A stretch of 39,292 nucleotides of DNA from an uncultured Gammaproteobacteria bacterium (GTDB taxonomy: Bacteria > Pseudomonadota > Gammaproteobacteria > Steroidobacterales > Rariloculaceae), in assembly GCA_913041665.1 (NCBI GenBank), contig CAJWKT010000007.1, positions 1-39,292 on the forward strand. Direction: 5' to 3'. Shown here in pieces: positions 22,588 through 31,111 of the stretch. The notes beneath the pieces were generated by a model. It worked only from the letters and a program-made list of their open reading frames with translations. It searched no databases and was not told the origin of the DNA. Position 1 is the stretch's first letter. Each line of letters starts with the position of its first letter. The position numbers and the translations under genes are program-made.

Positions 22588-24792
22588 TTACGCAGTGCCT
22601 ATTTGATAGATAGTAAGTGCACCGACATAGCCCAAGATGGTCATATAGGTCCACGCAATAACCGGCCAACGCCAACTGTTGGTTTCTCTACCGATAACTG
22701 CGAGTGTCGCTGCACACTGAAGACACCAGGCATAAAACACAAGTAGGCCCAGCACCATCGGTAACGAATAAATAGGACGCCCATCGGGCCAGGTAACAGA
22801 CTGCAAACGCTCCGCTAGACTTACCTCGTCTGCCTGTCCTCCCACCGCGTAGATAGTTCCGAGAACAGCCACTACAACTTCACGCGCAGGAAACCCCGCT
22901 ATCACAGCAGCTGATACTCTCCAGTCCCAACCGAGTGGGACAAAAACTGGCTCTATTGCCTGACCGGCACGTCCCAGCAAACTCTGGGCTAGATGCTCAG
23001 CTGCAGCTTCATTGTCAACGCGGTCTAGCTCTACTTGAAGAGCTTGACCAGATAAAGATAACGCTGCCTCACCACGTGCCGCGATTCTCCCGTCTTCGAT
23101 AGAAGCCGAGCGAGGAAAATAGGCCAGCGCCCAGACCACGACAGCTACGGCAAAAATAATGGTTCCTGCGCGACGCAGAAAAATCCGGGCTCGATCAAAC
23201 AATTTCAATATAACAGACCTTAAATCTGGAAAGCGGAACTCCGGCAGGGCAAGCATAAAAATAGGATTGCTTCCTCGCAGCACGGACCTTTTTAAAAGCA
23301 GCGCTGTCCCTACACCGCCAGCGATTCCAAGGAGGTAAAGACCAAACAGAACTAAGCCCTGAAGATTAAGCGGGCCAAAACTCGTGCTTGGGACAAATGC
23401 CGCAATTAGCAAAGCATAGACAGGTAATCTGGCCGAACAGGTCATAAAGGGAGCTGCAAGAATCGTAGCAATCCGATCACGCCGATTTGGGATCACCCGG
23501 GTTGCCATGATCGCTGGCACGGCACAAGCAAAACTTGATAGCAATGGGACCACGGACTGACCCGAAAGGCCAAAGGATCTCATAGCACGATCCATCAGAA
23601 AGGCGGCCCGAGCCAAATATCCCGTATCTTCCATCAGGATGATGAATAAAAATAGTATGAGAATCTGTGGGAGAAAAATAACCACGCTACCGACACCGGC
23701 AACGATACCATCTACAAGGAAACTCGATAGAATGCCCGGCGGCAGCACGCCGCCGATCCAATTGCCTAGTGAACTCGTGGCACCATCAATCATACCCATA
23801 AGCGGCGCAGCCCAGGCAAAGACGGCCTGAAATACTACCCCCATTGAAAAAATAAATGAGAGCGCCGAAGGCCACGGCTGATTGAACCAATTAATTGCGG
23901 CACGGCCTAGTCGTGGTAATGGGGAAATCTGTCTTTGCAAATCACTCAGCCTTTCACGAATCCAGGTATACCTGTAGCGAGCCTCAGCGGCTAATGGTGG
24001 GGTATCACCGCAGAGGTCACGCCTCACTGCCAACAAATAGTCGAGACTGGAATCACCTGCTTCCACTCGCAATGACTCAACAATTTCAGGATCTCCATCT
24101 ATTATCGCGCGCTCGAGTTCCACCACCTGGAAGGCTGCAGCGGACTCACCAATTCTTTTTCGCAGCTCCTCAGCGGCATGACGGAGGTCAGGCCAAAAGA
24201 CAGGGGGCTCGGACTCGGACGGTACTGCCTCAAACATTCCGCTGATCGCATTTTTTAATTCTGAAAAACCAGAACCTCTGGTAGCAACTACTGGGAAAAT
24301 TGGAATGCCGCCAAGCCTTTTGCTGAGGCCCTCTATATCGATACGCATCCCTTCAAGATGAGCCATGTCAGTCATGGTCAGCGCAATAATCATGGGGTAC
24401 CCCATTTCTGATAGCTGCTGAACGAGGTAAAGCCCTTGATAGAGTCGGGTTGCATCCACAACTGCCAAAATCCCTTCGAGTTCAGGCGTACCCAATATTC
24501 GGCCCAACAGCACATCTACCGCAATACGCTCGTCAGTGGAATAGGGGCTCAATCCATAAATACCTGGTAGGTCAATCAGATCAAATGCCGAATCTCCAAT
24601 TGTGGCCCTGCCCACTCTCTTCTCTACCGTCACACCAGGATAGTTTGCTACCTTCTGACGCATTCCGGTCAGACGGTTAAAAACTGTGCTTTTACCCGTA
24701 TTAGGATTACCAACTACAGCAATAACTCGTTCTGCCCGGCGAATAACCGTCAAATTCTCAGCAGAGACATAAACTTCGCTAGAACTAGCCAT
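22588..24792 (-). CDS. feoB: Ferrous iron transporter FeoB
   Basis: The protein has 734 residues from ATG 24792; the track start uses an upstream TTG. It has an N-terminal G domain: G1 GNPNTGKS (28-35), G3 DLPG (74-77), and G4 TMTD (138-141), where the usual Asn of NxxD is Thr. G5 VATRGSG follows. Two gate-type membrane regions follow (about 300-560 and 610-734), with GFPAREVVVAVLGTIYAV and LSSFACAVPAIMATRVI typical of FeoB. It imports Fe2+ across the inner membrane. The start overlaps the feoA stop by eight bases. No feoC was seen downstream. Confidence 0.95.
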   Translation of the reverse strand: MASSSEVYVSAENLTVIRRAERVIAVVGNPNTGKSTVFNRLTGMRQKVANYPGVTVEKRVGRATIGDSAFDLIDLPGIYGLSPYSTDERIAVDVLLGRILGTPELEGILAVVDATRLYQGLYLVQQLSEMGYPMIIALTMTDMAHLEGMRIDIEGLSKRLGGIPIFPVVATRGSGFSELKNAISGMFEAVPSESEPPVFWPDLRHAAEELRKRIGESAAAFQVVELERAIIDGDPEIVESLRVEAGDSSLDYLLAVRRDLCGDTPPLAAEARYRYTWIRERLSDLQRQISPLPRLGRAAINWFNQPWPSALSFIFSMGVVFQAVFAWAAPLMGMIDGATSSLGNWIGGVLPPGILSSFLVDGIVAGVGSVVIFLPQILILFLFIILMEDTGYLARAAFLMDRAMRSFGLSGQSVVPLLSSFACAVPAIMATRVIPNRRDRIATILAAPFMTCSARLPVYALLIAAFVPSTSFGPLNLQGLVLFGLYLLGIAGGVGTALLLKRSVLRGSNPIFMLALPEFRFPDLRSVILKLFDRARIFLRRAGTIIFAVAVVVWALAYFPRSASIEDGRIAARGEAALSLSGQALQVELDRVDNEAAAEHLAQSLLGRAGQAIEPVFVPLGWDWRVSAAVIAGFPAREVVVAVLGTIYAVGGQADEVSLAERLQSVTWPDGRPIYSLPMVLGLLVFYAWCLQCAATLAVIGRETNSWRWPVIAWTYMTILGYVGALTIYQIGTA

Positions 24793-25021
24793 TGATAGGG
24801 ATAGGCTCAATTTTAAATTGTTGTGCCTGCTCCTTTCTCAGGGAAAGCGCAGTTCCGTAGACCTGAAATTCTAATGGATCACCGCCTAAGGAAGCTCTCA
24901 CGAAAACAATTTCAGTACCCTCTACGAGCCCCATCATCATCAGGCGCTCAACGCCAGGTGCGTCTGTCGAAATTGACTGGATCACAGCCTTGTCATTAGG
25001 TTTAAGGTCCGATAAATCCAT
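24785..25021 (-). CDS. feoA: Ferrous iron transport accessory protein FeoA
   Basis: The protein has 78 residues from ATG 25021, matching the FeoA length. The track start at 25063 is a GTG without a ribosome binding site. The SH3-like FeoA fold shows LSDLKPNDKAVIQSI, RLMMMGLVEGTEIVF, and YGTALSLRKEQAQQFKI. It acts with FeoB and overlaps its gene by eight bases. Two Fur-box-like sites lie just upstream, so repression by iron is likely. Confidence 0.93.
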   Translation of the reverse strand: MDLSDLKPNDKAVIQSISTDAPGVERLMMMGLVEGTEIVFVRASLGGDPLEFQVYGTALSLRKEQAQQFKIEPIPING

Positions 25022-25093
25022 ACTGGTCAAAGATGCCTTGCGAACAATTGGTTGCGAGAACACAACTACAATGGGATCACATGCTACTCTAAT

Positions 25094-25125
25094 TGAGAAT
25101 TACTCTCAAATAAGAATAGTTCTCA
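25094..25125 (-). promoter_or_regulatory. Two tandem Fur-box-like sites upstream of feoAB
   Basis: TGAGAATTACTCTCA (25094-25108) matches the Fur 7-1-7 pattern TGATAATnATTATCA at about 11 of 14 positions. TAAGAATAGTTCTCA (25111-25125) matches about 10 of 14. They are 17 bases apart. The distance to feoA (75-105 bases) suits a promoter operator, so iron-dependent repression is predicted. Confidence 0.7.
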
Positions 25126-25204
25126 ATTTCTAAGCAGATACAGTCAGTTTGGCTATCAGTCCAGCTGGATAGTGCTGCGTAGATACTAAAAAATTAAATG
25201 CGAC

Positions 25205-28135
25205 TCAATTAACCCCTAAGGCTTGTTGTACGACATCTCTCATTTCGGAACAGGGGGCATAGTTTGGATCCAGAGAAAAACACGTATCTATATAGGCCGC
25301 AGCCTCTGCTAGTTGCCCTCGATCAATTGAATCGTCTACCAAAAAAGGCAGCGGATAAATTTGATCGCCGTCAATTTCAAAAGAAAGCTTAAACAAACTT
25401 AGTGCCTCCTGTCTCTGCTCATCTTCCCATAATAGAAAGCCCGTGGCATTTAATGCTTCAAGGTTGTCGGGCAACAGAGTGAGAGACCGTTGATACTCCT
25501 CAAGTGCTAATTCGTATTGCTCTTGTTCAAGCGCGAGTCGGCCTGCCAACCTGTGTATTTCAGCAAGATAATGACTGGCTATAGGATGGGGAGCGGCTGC
25601 TTGTGCGGCGGCTCTTGCTTCAACCAACCAGGGATAATTTGCCCCAAGGGTACCCAAATGTGCTTTCATAATATGCGCCCTGGCTTCAAAGTATTGATCA
25701 AACCGTTTTTCTATATCAGCAGCCTCTTCTACTGATAGATTGCTTGTATCAATGAAGTTCGGTGCTTCCAAGATACGTCGATCTAGGTAATAGATTAAAT
25801 TCTCGTTCTCGGTATTGCGGAGAATAGAGCGCGGAGCGAGAAACTCGATGATCGGGTAATCGTCAGTGTTGAGGGGCAAATCACTCCCGATTTCCGGTAT
25901 TAGTGTCTCGTCGAACATATAATTGGCCAAAAAATCAAGTTCATTATCGATCCCGATCTCACTCAAATCCCGTGCAATATCCGGATGACGGACACGCTCC
26001 CTGAGCAACTCATAATTAACTACGATCGGCTCTTCTGAGCCTATAAGCAAAATGTCATTGAAAGCGAACCATGCAGTCACGTGCGAAAAAACCTGATTAA
26101 ATGTTTTTACAATGATGCGAGATTCCTCTAGGCCAAGCTGATACAAGGGAAGATACTGACACATGATGCCGCCCGGTTTCAGGGCGCGGCGAGCATTTTC
26201 AAAATGCTCAATATCATACAAGTATCCCGATCCCATAAAGAAAGGGTCAAGCGGATCCTCGGTGATTACATCGTATTTTTTTGTGGTCGTAATTAAGTAA
26301 TTCCGCCCATCGTCAAAAATAATATTGGCATTTGGCTGATCCAGCGCTGAGCGGTTATATCTCGCAAACTGCCGTGCGCCCTCGACAACCTCCGGTGAGA
26401 TTTCGATGACATCAGTAAGTCCACCGTGCCTTAGTAGAGCACCGAAAGTCATGCCCGCACCGAGGCCGATCACCATTGAGTCCTGCGGATTTGGGTGTAA
26501 TAACATGGGAAGGTGCCCAAGCAAATACTGATTAGCAACATCAGTTAGCAAGGTTGAGGCCATAGGCTTTCCATTGATAGTGATCGTGTCCGGCTCTGTG
26601 AGGCTTCCTGTAACAGAAACATTCACGTTCACCCCCTCGCGGTAATAGTGCAAGTGCTTACTCATCTGACTCTCTATCATGGATGCCGCATTTGGATAAC
26701 GCAGCCAATACGGCCCAGCATCAATTAATAGGGGGTTCCAAGGAGAATAGATCAACATGGATAGAACGACGAGAACTACACCACCAACTGGCGCTGCAAT
26801 CCGCATCCCCCTCTCCGCGAGAGGCATTGCGATCGCGACCGCGAGTAAAACTCCGGCCACACCCATGGCTGCAATGGTCACTTGCGTTCCCAACATGGGT
26901 AGAAAAACAAACCCCCCGAGGAATGAACCCAACACCCCACCCACAGTGTTCACAGCGTAGACGACACCCACATCCCGACCAGAGTCTGCTGAACGCTGAG
27001 CAAAAACAGTGGCCACCAATGGAAATGCAGCGCCAAACATTAAAGTAGGGATGAGAAAAACGATTGTGGCGGTAAAAGCCTTGCTCAGTAATTCCAGAAA
27101 AAACGGGCTAAAAACCTCTGAAGAAAACCCGGCCAAACCAAGAGACAAACTCACATAAAAAGCTGGAAGACTATCAAAGTAACTAACACTCAATAACGAA
27201 TAAACGGAGGCTAAGATTTCTACCAGTACGAGCATACCAACCGCCGAGCGAATCTTTGGGAGCAAGCGTGTTGAAGCCGCGCTACCTAGACCTACCCCCG
27301 CAATAAAAATACTCAACATCAACCCAAATGTGTAAACAGAAGTACCCGTGATCTGGATAAGTAGCCTAAACCAAGCAACTTGATAGGCCATCGATATAAA
27401 GCCTGCAACACCAAACAGAGTGAGAATGTATTTCTGAACACCGCTATGGAAATATCGTGCCGCAGGTTGCTGCACCGCTTTCTCACGGGCTTCTTTTTTA
27501 AACACCAACCAGGCAAATACTGCGATGGCGATATTTATAAAACCTGCCAGGTAAAGACTGCCATTGACGCCAAGAAGTGGGATAAGACTGGTCGCTGCCA
27601 GCAGTGTACCCAAAGCGGCCCCAAGAGAATTCACCGCATACAAACGTCCGGCGCTTTCTGCTACACCTGCATCGTTCTTGGCAACCAGCTTCACCAATAC
27701 CGGCAGTGTTGCGCCCAACAAAGTCGTCGGAATCAGTAAGGCTATAAATGAGAGGGCAAATCGGAGGGCAGTTAACCGAACCGGGGTGTCTCCTAAGAAT
27801 GGATACAGAAGACTATGCGACCAATCGATTGCGTCAAATAACAGAGGGCTCGCAAAACCAAACAATCCAATAGCGAACTCCAATCCAATATAGAGGTATA
27901 AGGGACTCCTAACATGATCAACCCGTCGACCGATCAGATAGGCCCCTAAAGCCAGCCCGGCGAAGAAAACCGTCAGGATCGTTGTCACAGAATAAACAGT
28001 AGAACCGAAAATCAGGGTCAATTTTCGGTTCCACATGATCTCGTAAATCAGCCCAGTGGCCCCGGAGAGGAAAAAGAGTAAATACAGGACCCAGGTATAT
28101 AGACTTCTCGCATTACCCTGCGTTAACAAACTCAT
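25205..28135 (-). CDS. Fused MFS-type membrane protein, spermidine-synthase-like domain and TPR tail
   Basis: The protein has 976 residues. Residues 12-470 hold about 13-14 membrane segments as two similar halves: SGATGLIYEIMWNRKLTLIF/LYAVNSLGAALGT and AGFISMAYQVAWFRLLIQIT/VYAVNTVGGVLGS. Residues 540-780 form a spermidine-synthase-like Rossmann domain: VIGLGAGMTFG (556-565), VIEISPEVVEGARQF, and EDPLDPFF with Asp627 in the catalytic-aspartate region. Residues 865-970 contain tetratricopeptide-like repeats. Such MFS/spermidine-synthase fusions are common in bacteria and mostly uncharacterised; TPR tails are less frequent. It probably sits in the inner membrane with the transferase domain in the cytoplasm. 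Transported or aminopropylated substrate unknown. Confidence 0.92.
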   Translation of the reverse strand: MSLLTQGNARSLYTWVLYLLFFLSGATGLIYEIMWNRKLTLIFGSTVYSVTTILTVFFAGLALGAYLIGRRVDHVRSPLYLYIGLEFAIGLFGFASPLLFDAIDWSHSLLYPFLGDTPVRLTALRFALSFIALLIPTTLLGATLPVLVKLVAKNDAGVAESAGRLYAVNSLGAALGTLLAATSLIPLLGVNGSLYLAGFINIAIAVFAWLVFKKEAREKAVQQPAARYFHSGVQKYILTLFGVAGFISMAYQVAWFRLLIQITGTSVYTFGLMLSIFIAGVGLGSAASTRLLPKIRSAVGMLVLVEILASVYSLLSVSYFDSLPAFYVSLSLGLAGFSSEVFSPFFLELLSKAFTATIVFLIPTLMFGAAFPLVATVFAQRSADSGRDVGVVYAVNTVGGVLGSFLGGFVFLPMLGTQVTIAAMGVAGVLLAVAIAMPLAERGMRIAAPVGGVVLVVLSMLIYSPWNPLLIDAGPYWLRYPNAASMIESQMSKHLHYYREGVNVNVSVTGSLTEPDTITINGKPMASTLLTDVANQYLLGHLPMLLHPNPQDSMVIGLGAGMTFGALLRHGGLTDVIEISPEVVEGARQFARYNRSALDQPNANIIFDDGRNYLITTTKKYDVITEDPLDPFFMGSGYLYDIEHFENARRALKPGGIMCQYLPLYQLGLEESRIIVKTFNQVFSHVTAWFAFNDILLIGSEEPIVVNYELLRERVRHPDIARDLSEIGIDNELDFLANYMFDETLIPEIGSDLPLNTDDYPIIEFLAPRSILRNTENENLIYYLDRRILEAPNFIDTSNLSVEEAADIEKRFDQYFEARAHIMKAHLGTLGANYPWLVEARAAAQAAAPHPIASHYLAEIHRLAGRLALEQEQYELALEEYQRSLTLLPDNLEALNATGFLLWEDEQRQEALSLFKLSFEIDGDQIYPLPFLVDDSIDRGQLAEAAAYIDTCFSLDPNYAPCSEMRDVVQQALGVN

Positions 28136-28519
28136 TGATTCACACCGATGGCTAAATTGCCCAACAAAATTGGTCTATCCCATCGCACACTTGAAAGCAC
28201 GGATTGTTAATAGCGTTTTTTTCACTGTAGATCTCCAAAATATTTTGATGTGGCTATCTTTAGTCTTATCTCCAAAAGACAAAGGTAAGCAGCTTGAAAT
28301 TCATCCGACGGAACATTGTGCCAGCGCCAGTTTCCCTTACCAAGCCACCCAGAAAAATTGCCTGATTTGGCCCCTTCCGAGATCACACCAACAAAGGCCG
28401 AAAGATCTGGTTTTGGGCATACAGATGACCAAGCGTTTTGTCCGGACCTCCCAATATACATGGGGTTATGGGGCCCAATCAGCGCAGATCCCCTTAATCA
28501 GCCTAGTTGAACGAAGAAG

Positions 28520-28690
28520 ATGAGGGAAACCAAAGACCCAAATTTGGCTCTATCCACTGTGATTCTGCCATCATCCAAGCTCCTTAAAGGCATACAAAAC
28601 CTAGCATCTGAGAAAATTTCCTTCTTAAAACAAGGGTTTCAGCCATATCAAAGGGCCAATGATAAGTATTGGCAATTGAAAGCCCCCTAG
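28520..28690 (+). CDS. Possible small ORF, 56 residues
   Basis: Open from ATG 28520 to TAG 28690. It has only a weak purine tract (GAAGAAG) before the start. The sequence MRETKDPNLALSTVILPS... is polar and without signal peptide or known motif. It may be chance; comparison with relatives would tell. Confidence 0.2.
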   Translation: MRETKDPNLALSTVILPSSKLLKGIQNLASEKISFLKQGFQPYQRANDKYWQLKAP

Positions 28691-28717
28691 CTTTAAGTTA
28701 TCGTTTGGCCCAGTTAT

Positions 28718-28784
28718 GCGGGGCGCGAGGGGAAGTCGAGATCCCCTGTGGGACCGCAGTGATAGATGCAACCTTTTCGGTTGC
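28718..28784 (+). ncRNA. Candidate structured leader RNA upstream of the 28834 gene
   Basis: Nested stems can be read: GCGG (28718-28721) with CCGC (28754-28757) enclosing AGGGGA (28728-28733) with TCCCCT (28742-28747). A separate hairpin GCAACC-ttttc-GGTTGC spans 28768-28784. It ends about 50 bases before the start codon. Parts (GAGGGGAAG, CCGCA) echo cobalamin-riboswitch core words, but the order and spacing do not fit well. No family is assigned. Confidence 0.35.
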
Positions 28785-28833
28785 TGAAGTCTCCTATAGA
28801 GTGTAAGTACAAAAACGAATTTGGGGGTATCTC

Positions 28834-29553
28834 ATGAAATCAACGCTTTTTGGGCTAATAGCTGCCTTTTTTGCAATTTCAGCTACTGGTGAGGCACAGG
28901 CACGGCTATCCCTGCCAAGAGTCGGCGTAAATCCGGTTCGCATAGTAATAAATAATGCGGATGCAGGAACCGTAGCACGGTTAAAAGCATCGCAAGATGC
29001 AATCAACACAGCTAGAGACACGGTCGGGGCCTACAAAAAGGCGGGTGACAAAGAAGCCACTAAGGCCGCCCTAAAGGATCTCCGCTCAAAACAACGCGAA
29101 AGGGACAAGTTTGTCAGAAAAACGATCTCTGGCAGCGACGATCTCAAGGCCGCCTTACAAACTGAGGTTAGAGCCGCAAGAGTAGCCACTGCCAAAAAGA
29201 GGGCTACGGTAAGAAAAGATGTTGGAAGCCGGATTGCAGCCGCGGCTACTGCTGACCAGCAGGCGTCATTGGAAGCAAACAAAGCGACAATCGGGGGCGT
29301 CATAGCGGAGCTTAGAGCCGCCCGAAAAGGTGGGGCTAGCAAGGCAGATACTCAGGATTTGAGAAAACAATTGGCCGGCTTGCAAAAAAGTCAGAAACAA
29401 GTTGTGGGTGAAATCTTAAAGGCTAATGAAGCTTTAAGCGCCGCATTAAAATCTGAGGCCAAAGGCAGAGCACTTGAGGCCCGCAGATCTGTAAAGGGTC
29501 AAGGAAAAAACCGCCGTAACGTCAGACAACGTCGCGCTACTAAAAAGTCATAG
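28834..29553 (+). CDS. Exported basic, Ala/Lys/Arg-rich helical protein of unknown function
   Basis: The protein has 239 residues with a signal peptide (STLFGLIAAFFAISATGEAQA, cleavage near residue 23). The mature protein is almost all predicted alpha helix, rich in Ala, Lys and Arg, with repeated KDLRSKQRERDK-, ELRAARKGGASKADTQDLRK-like segments, and a highly basic tail (GKNRRNVRQRRATKKS). Coiled-coil formation is likely. No enzyme motif was seen. GGGGG precedes the start at seven bases. It has its own terminator, so it is a monocistronic unit. Binding to anionic polymers or cell-surface material would suit its charge, but that is a guess. Confidence 0.8.
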   Translation: MKSTLFGLIAAFFAISATGEAQARLSLPRVGVNPVRIVINNADAGTVARLKASQDAINTARDTVGAYKKAGDKEATKAALKDLRSKQRERDKFVRKTISGSDDLKAALQTEVRAARVATAKKRATVRKDVGSRIAAAATADQQASLEANKATIGGVIAELRAARKGGASKADTQDLRKQLAGLQKSQKQVVGEILKANEALSAALKSEAKGRALEARRSVKGQGKNRRNVRQRRATKKS

Positions 29554-29575
29554 GAGATATCCCTCCTACAAGATG

Positions 29576-29609
29576 CACGCGCGCTCCTTGGGCGCGCGTG
29601 TTTTTTTTT
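29576..29609 (+). terminator. Strong rho-independent terminator
   Basis: A 9-bp perfect GC-rich stem, CACGCGCGC (29576-29584) with GCGCGCGTG (29592-29600), closes a 7-base loop and is followed by nine T residues (29601-29609). It ends the transcript of the basic helical protein. Confidence 0.95.
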
Positions 29610-29702
29610 GCACGCTGAACGAAACACGATAAATCACTCCCCAAATTAAGGGCGTTCTTTGTGCGGCAGAAAATGCAACTTTTTCACTTCTAGACACATC
29701 TT

Positions 29703-31100
29703 ATGGGTATAAACCGCCGAAGAATGGACTCAGGCATCATGGGTATTTGGAAGCTATTAAATCAAGCACTGCATCTCGCTTTTGTTTTCTGTTTGCTACA
29801 AGTGCAGGTACATGCCGTAACTTTCGAAGAGGCTTCTGAAAATTTTGAGAAGGGTGCTTATGAAAATGCAAAAATACAATTTGAACAGCTAGCCACGGAA
29901 CACCCCAACGATATCGAAATCACTTATGCCTTGGGTCTCATCAATTTTGTATTGGATAACCATGATGAGGCTTCACCCTACTTCGAGACGCTTCTTGTTA
30001 CTGAATACGAACAAATTTCTACCTACTACCTTGCCATGATCGCATATGGGCGGGGTGAAACGGATATCGTAATAGATAGGCTCAACCGAGTAGCCAACCA
30101 AACCATTGACCTCGAAGCCAGTGAGCTTGCAAGTGATGCTCTGTCGCAAATCGGCCTAGAAAAACTGTACCAGGAACTGTCTTCCAACGAATTTCTGGAA
30201 ACATCCAGTAACTATGGGTATCTGGAACTCGGCGTAAGCCAACAAGACGGCATCGTTGACCCGGACAATTTAGTCGGGCTGGATGAGCATGACAGTGCTC
30301 TTGAATATATTTTTGCGGGTAATCTGAACATTAGAAGCACGGAGATATCAGACACCAATTTTGGTGGATCAGTGTTTCAACAAAAATATTCCAATTTTAA
30401 CGACTACGATATCTCCGCCATAAATATATATATAGGGCAGCAACGCTGGTTTGGTGCGCAACAGTGGGGGCTAACCCTTTCGGCAAATCAAATTTGGCTG
30501 GCTGGCGAAGATTACCTGAGTCAAGTGGATCTACAGCTTAAAGACGAAATACTTCTAGTTGGAAAATACATCGTCAGCTTGAGTGCACAATACAGTGACA
30601 TTGATAGTGATGATCCACTATTTGATCGATATGCGGGAAAATCTTCCGAGCTCATGGTCGAAATCCGAGGCGGAAGTAATCCCTATTGGCAAATAGATTA
30701 CACCTATCTTTACGAGGATAAAGAAAACTGGAAATCCATTGATATTAATACCGCTTATACGATCTTTGATATATACACTAGCTACTCAGGCGATGTTCAT
30801 GAGCTAGGTGGCCAGCTAGAATGGAGCATTAATAACTTGTGGGCAACTCGTTATGCGTTGATTTTACGCCAATCTTATAACACAGGACGTGATGTATTTT
30901 TGTTTAATGCAACCGACCGGTTTTCTACTGCTTTAGCAAGAGAAAGCAAACGAATTTATTTTGAAACGGAACTCATACGTACAATCTCGGATAATATTTT
31001 TCTAAGGGCCCGCTACGAATACCTCGACAATGACTCAAACATTGACCGTTTTGATTTTGGAAGTAATCTCATTTCCCTGTCTTTTAATTATATTTTTTAG
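29703..31100 (+). CDS. TPR-containing outer-membrane beta-barrel protein
   Basis: The protein has 465 residues from the first ATG; starts at residues 8 or 13 are equally possible and would give a shorter signal (LLNQALHLAFVFCLLQVQVHA). Residues 45-155 contain tetratricopeptide repeats (FEEASENFEKGAYENAKIQFEQL; ALGLINFVLDNHDEASPYFE). Residues about 190-465 alternate polar and aromatic residues, as in an outer-membrane barrel (YLELGVSQQDG, QIDYTYLYEDKENW, RARYEYLDNDSN), and end SFNYIF with the C-terminal aromatic. The fold suits an outer-membrane exporter or surface-assembly protein. Its stop overlaps the next gene's possible GTG. Confidence 0.8.
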   Translation: MGINRRRMDSGIMGIWKLLNQALHLAFVFCLLQVQVHAVTFEEASENFEKGAYENAKIQFEQLATEHPNDIEITYALGLINFVLDNHDEASPYFETLLVTEYEQISTYYLAMIAYGRGETDIVIDRLNRVANQTIDLEASELASDALSQIGLEKLYQELSSNEFLETSSNYGYLELGVSQQDGIVDPDNLVGLDEHDSALEYIFAGNLNIRSTEISDTNFGGSVFQQKYSNFNDYDISAINIYIGQQRWFGAQQWGLTLSANQIWLAGEDYLSQVDLQLKDEILLVGKYIVSLSAQYSDIDSDDPLFDRYAGKSSELMVEIRGGSNPYWQIDYTYLYEDKENWKSIDINTAYTIFDIYTSYSGDVHELGGQLEWSINNLWATRYALILRQSYNTGRDVFLFNATDRFSTALARESKRIYFETELIRTISDNIFLRARYEYLDNDSNIDRFDFGSNLISLSFNYIF

Positions 31101-31111
31101 TGGGCTATCGA

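Larger units (their letters stand above)
28136..28833. other. Long intergenic region, 698 bases
   Basis: No convincing gene. Track ORFs 28056-28523, 28316-28510 (plus) and 28222-28461 (minus) have no recognisable domain or ribosome binding site. A 56-residue ORF at 28520-28690 is listed separately. The left part must hold the promoter of the leftward fusion gene. The right part (28718-28784) has a set of inverted repeats listed separately. No tRNA-like or CRISPR pattern was found. Confidence 0.6.

Noticed and set aside
28056-28523. ORFs 28056-28523, 28316-28510 (plus) and 28222-28461 (minus) in the long gap
   Set aside because: No domain, no convincing ribosome binding site, and the first overlaps the leftward fusion gene.
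28718-28784. Firm cobalamin-riboswitch assignment
   Set aside because: Only short words match; the order, spacing and downstream elements do not, and the following gene has no known B12 link.
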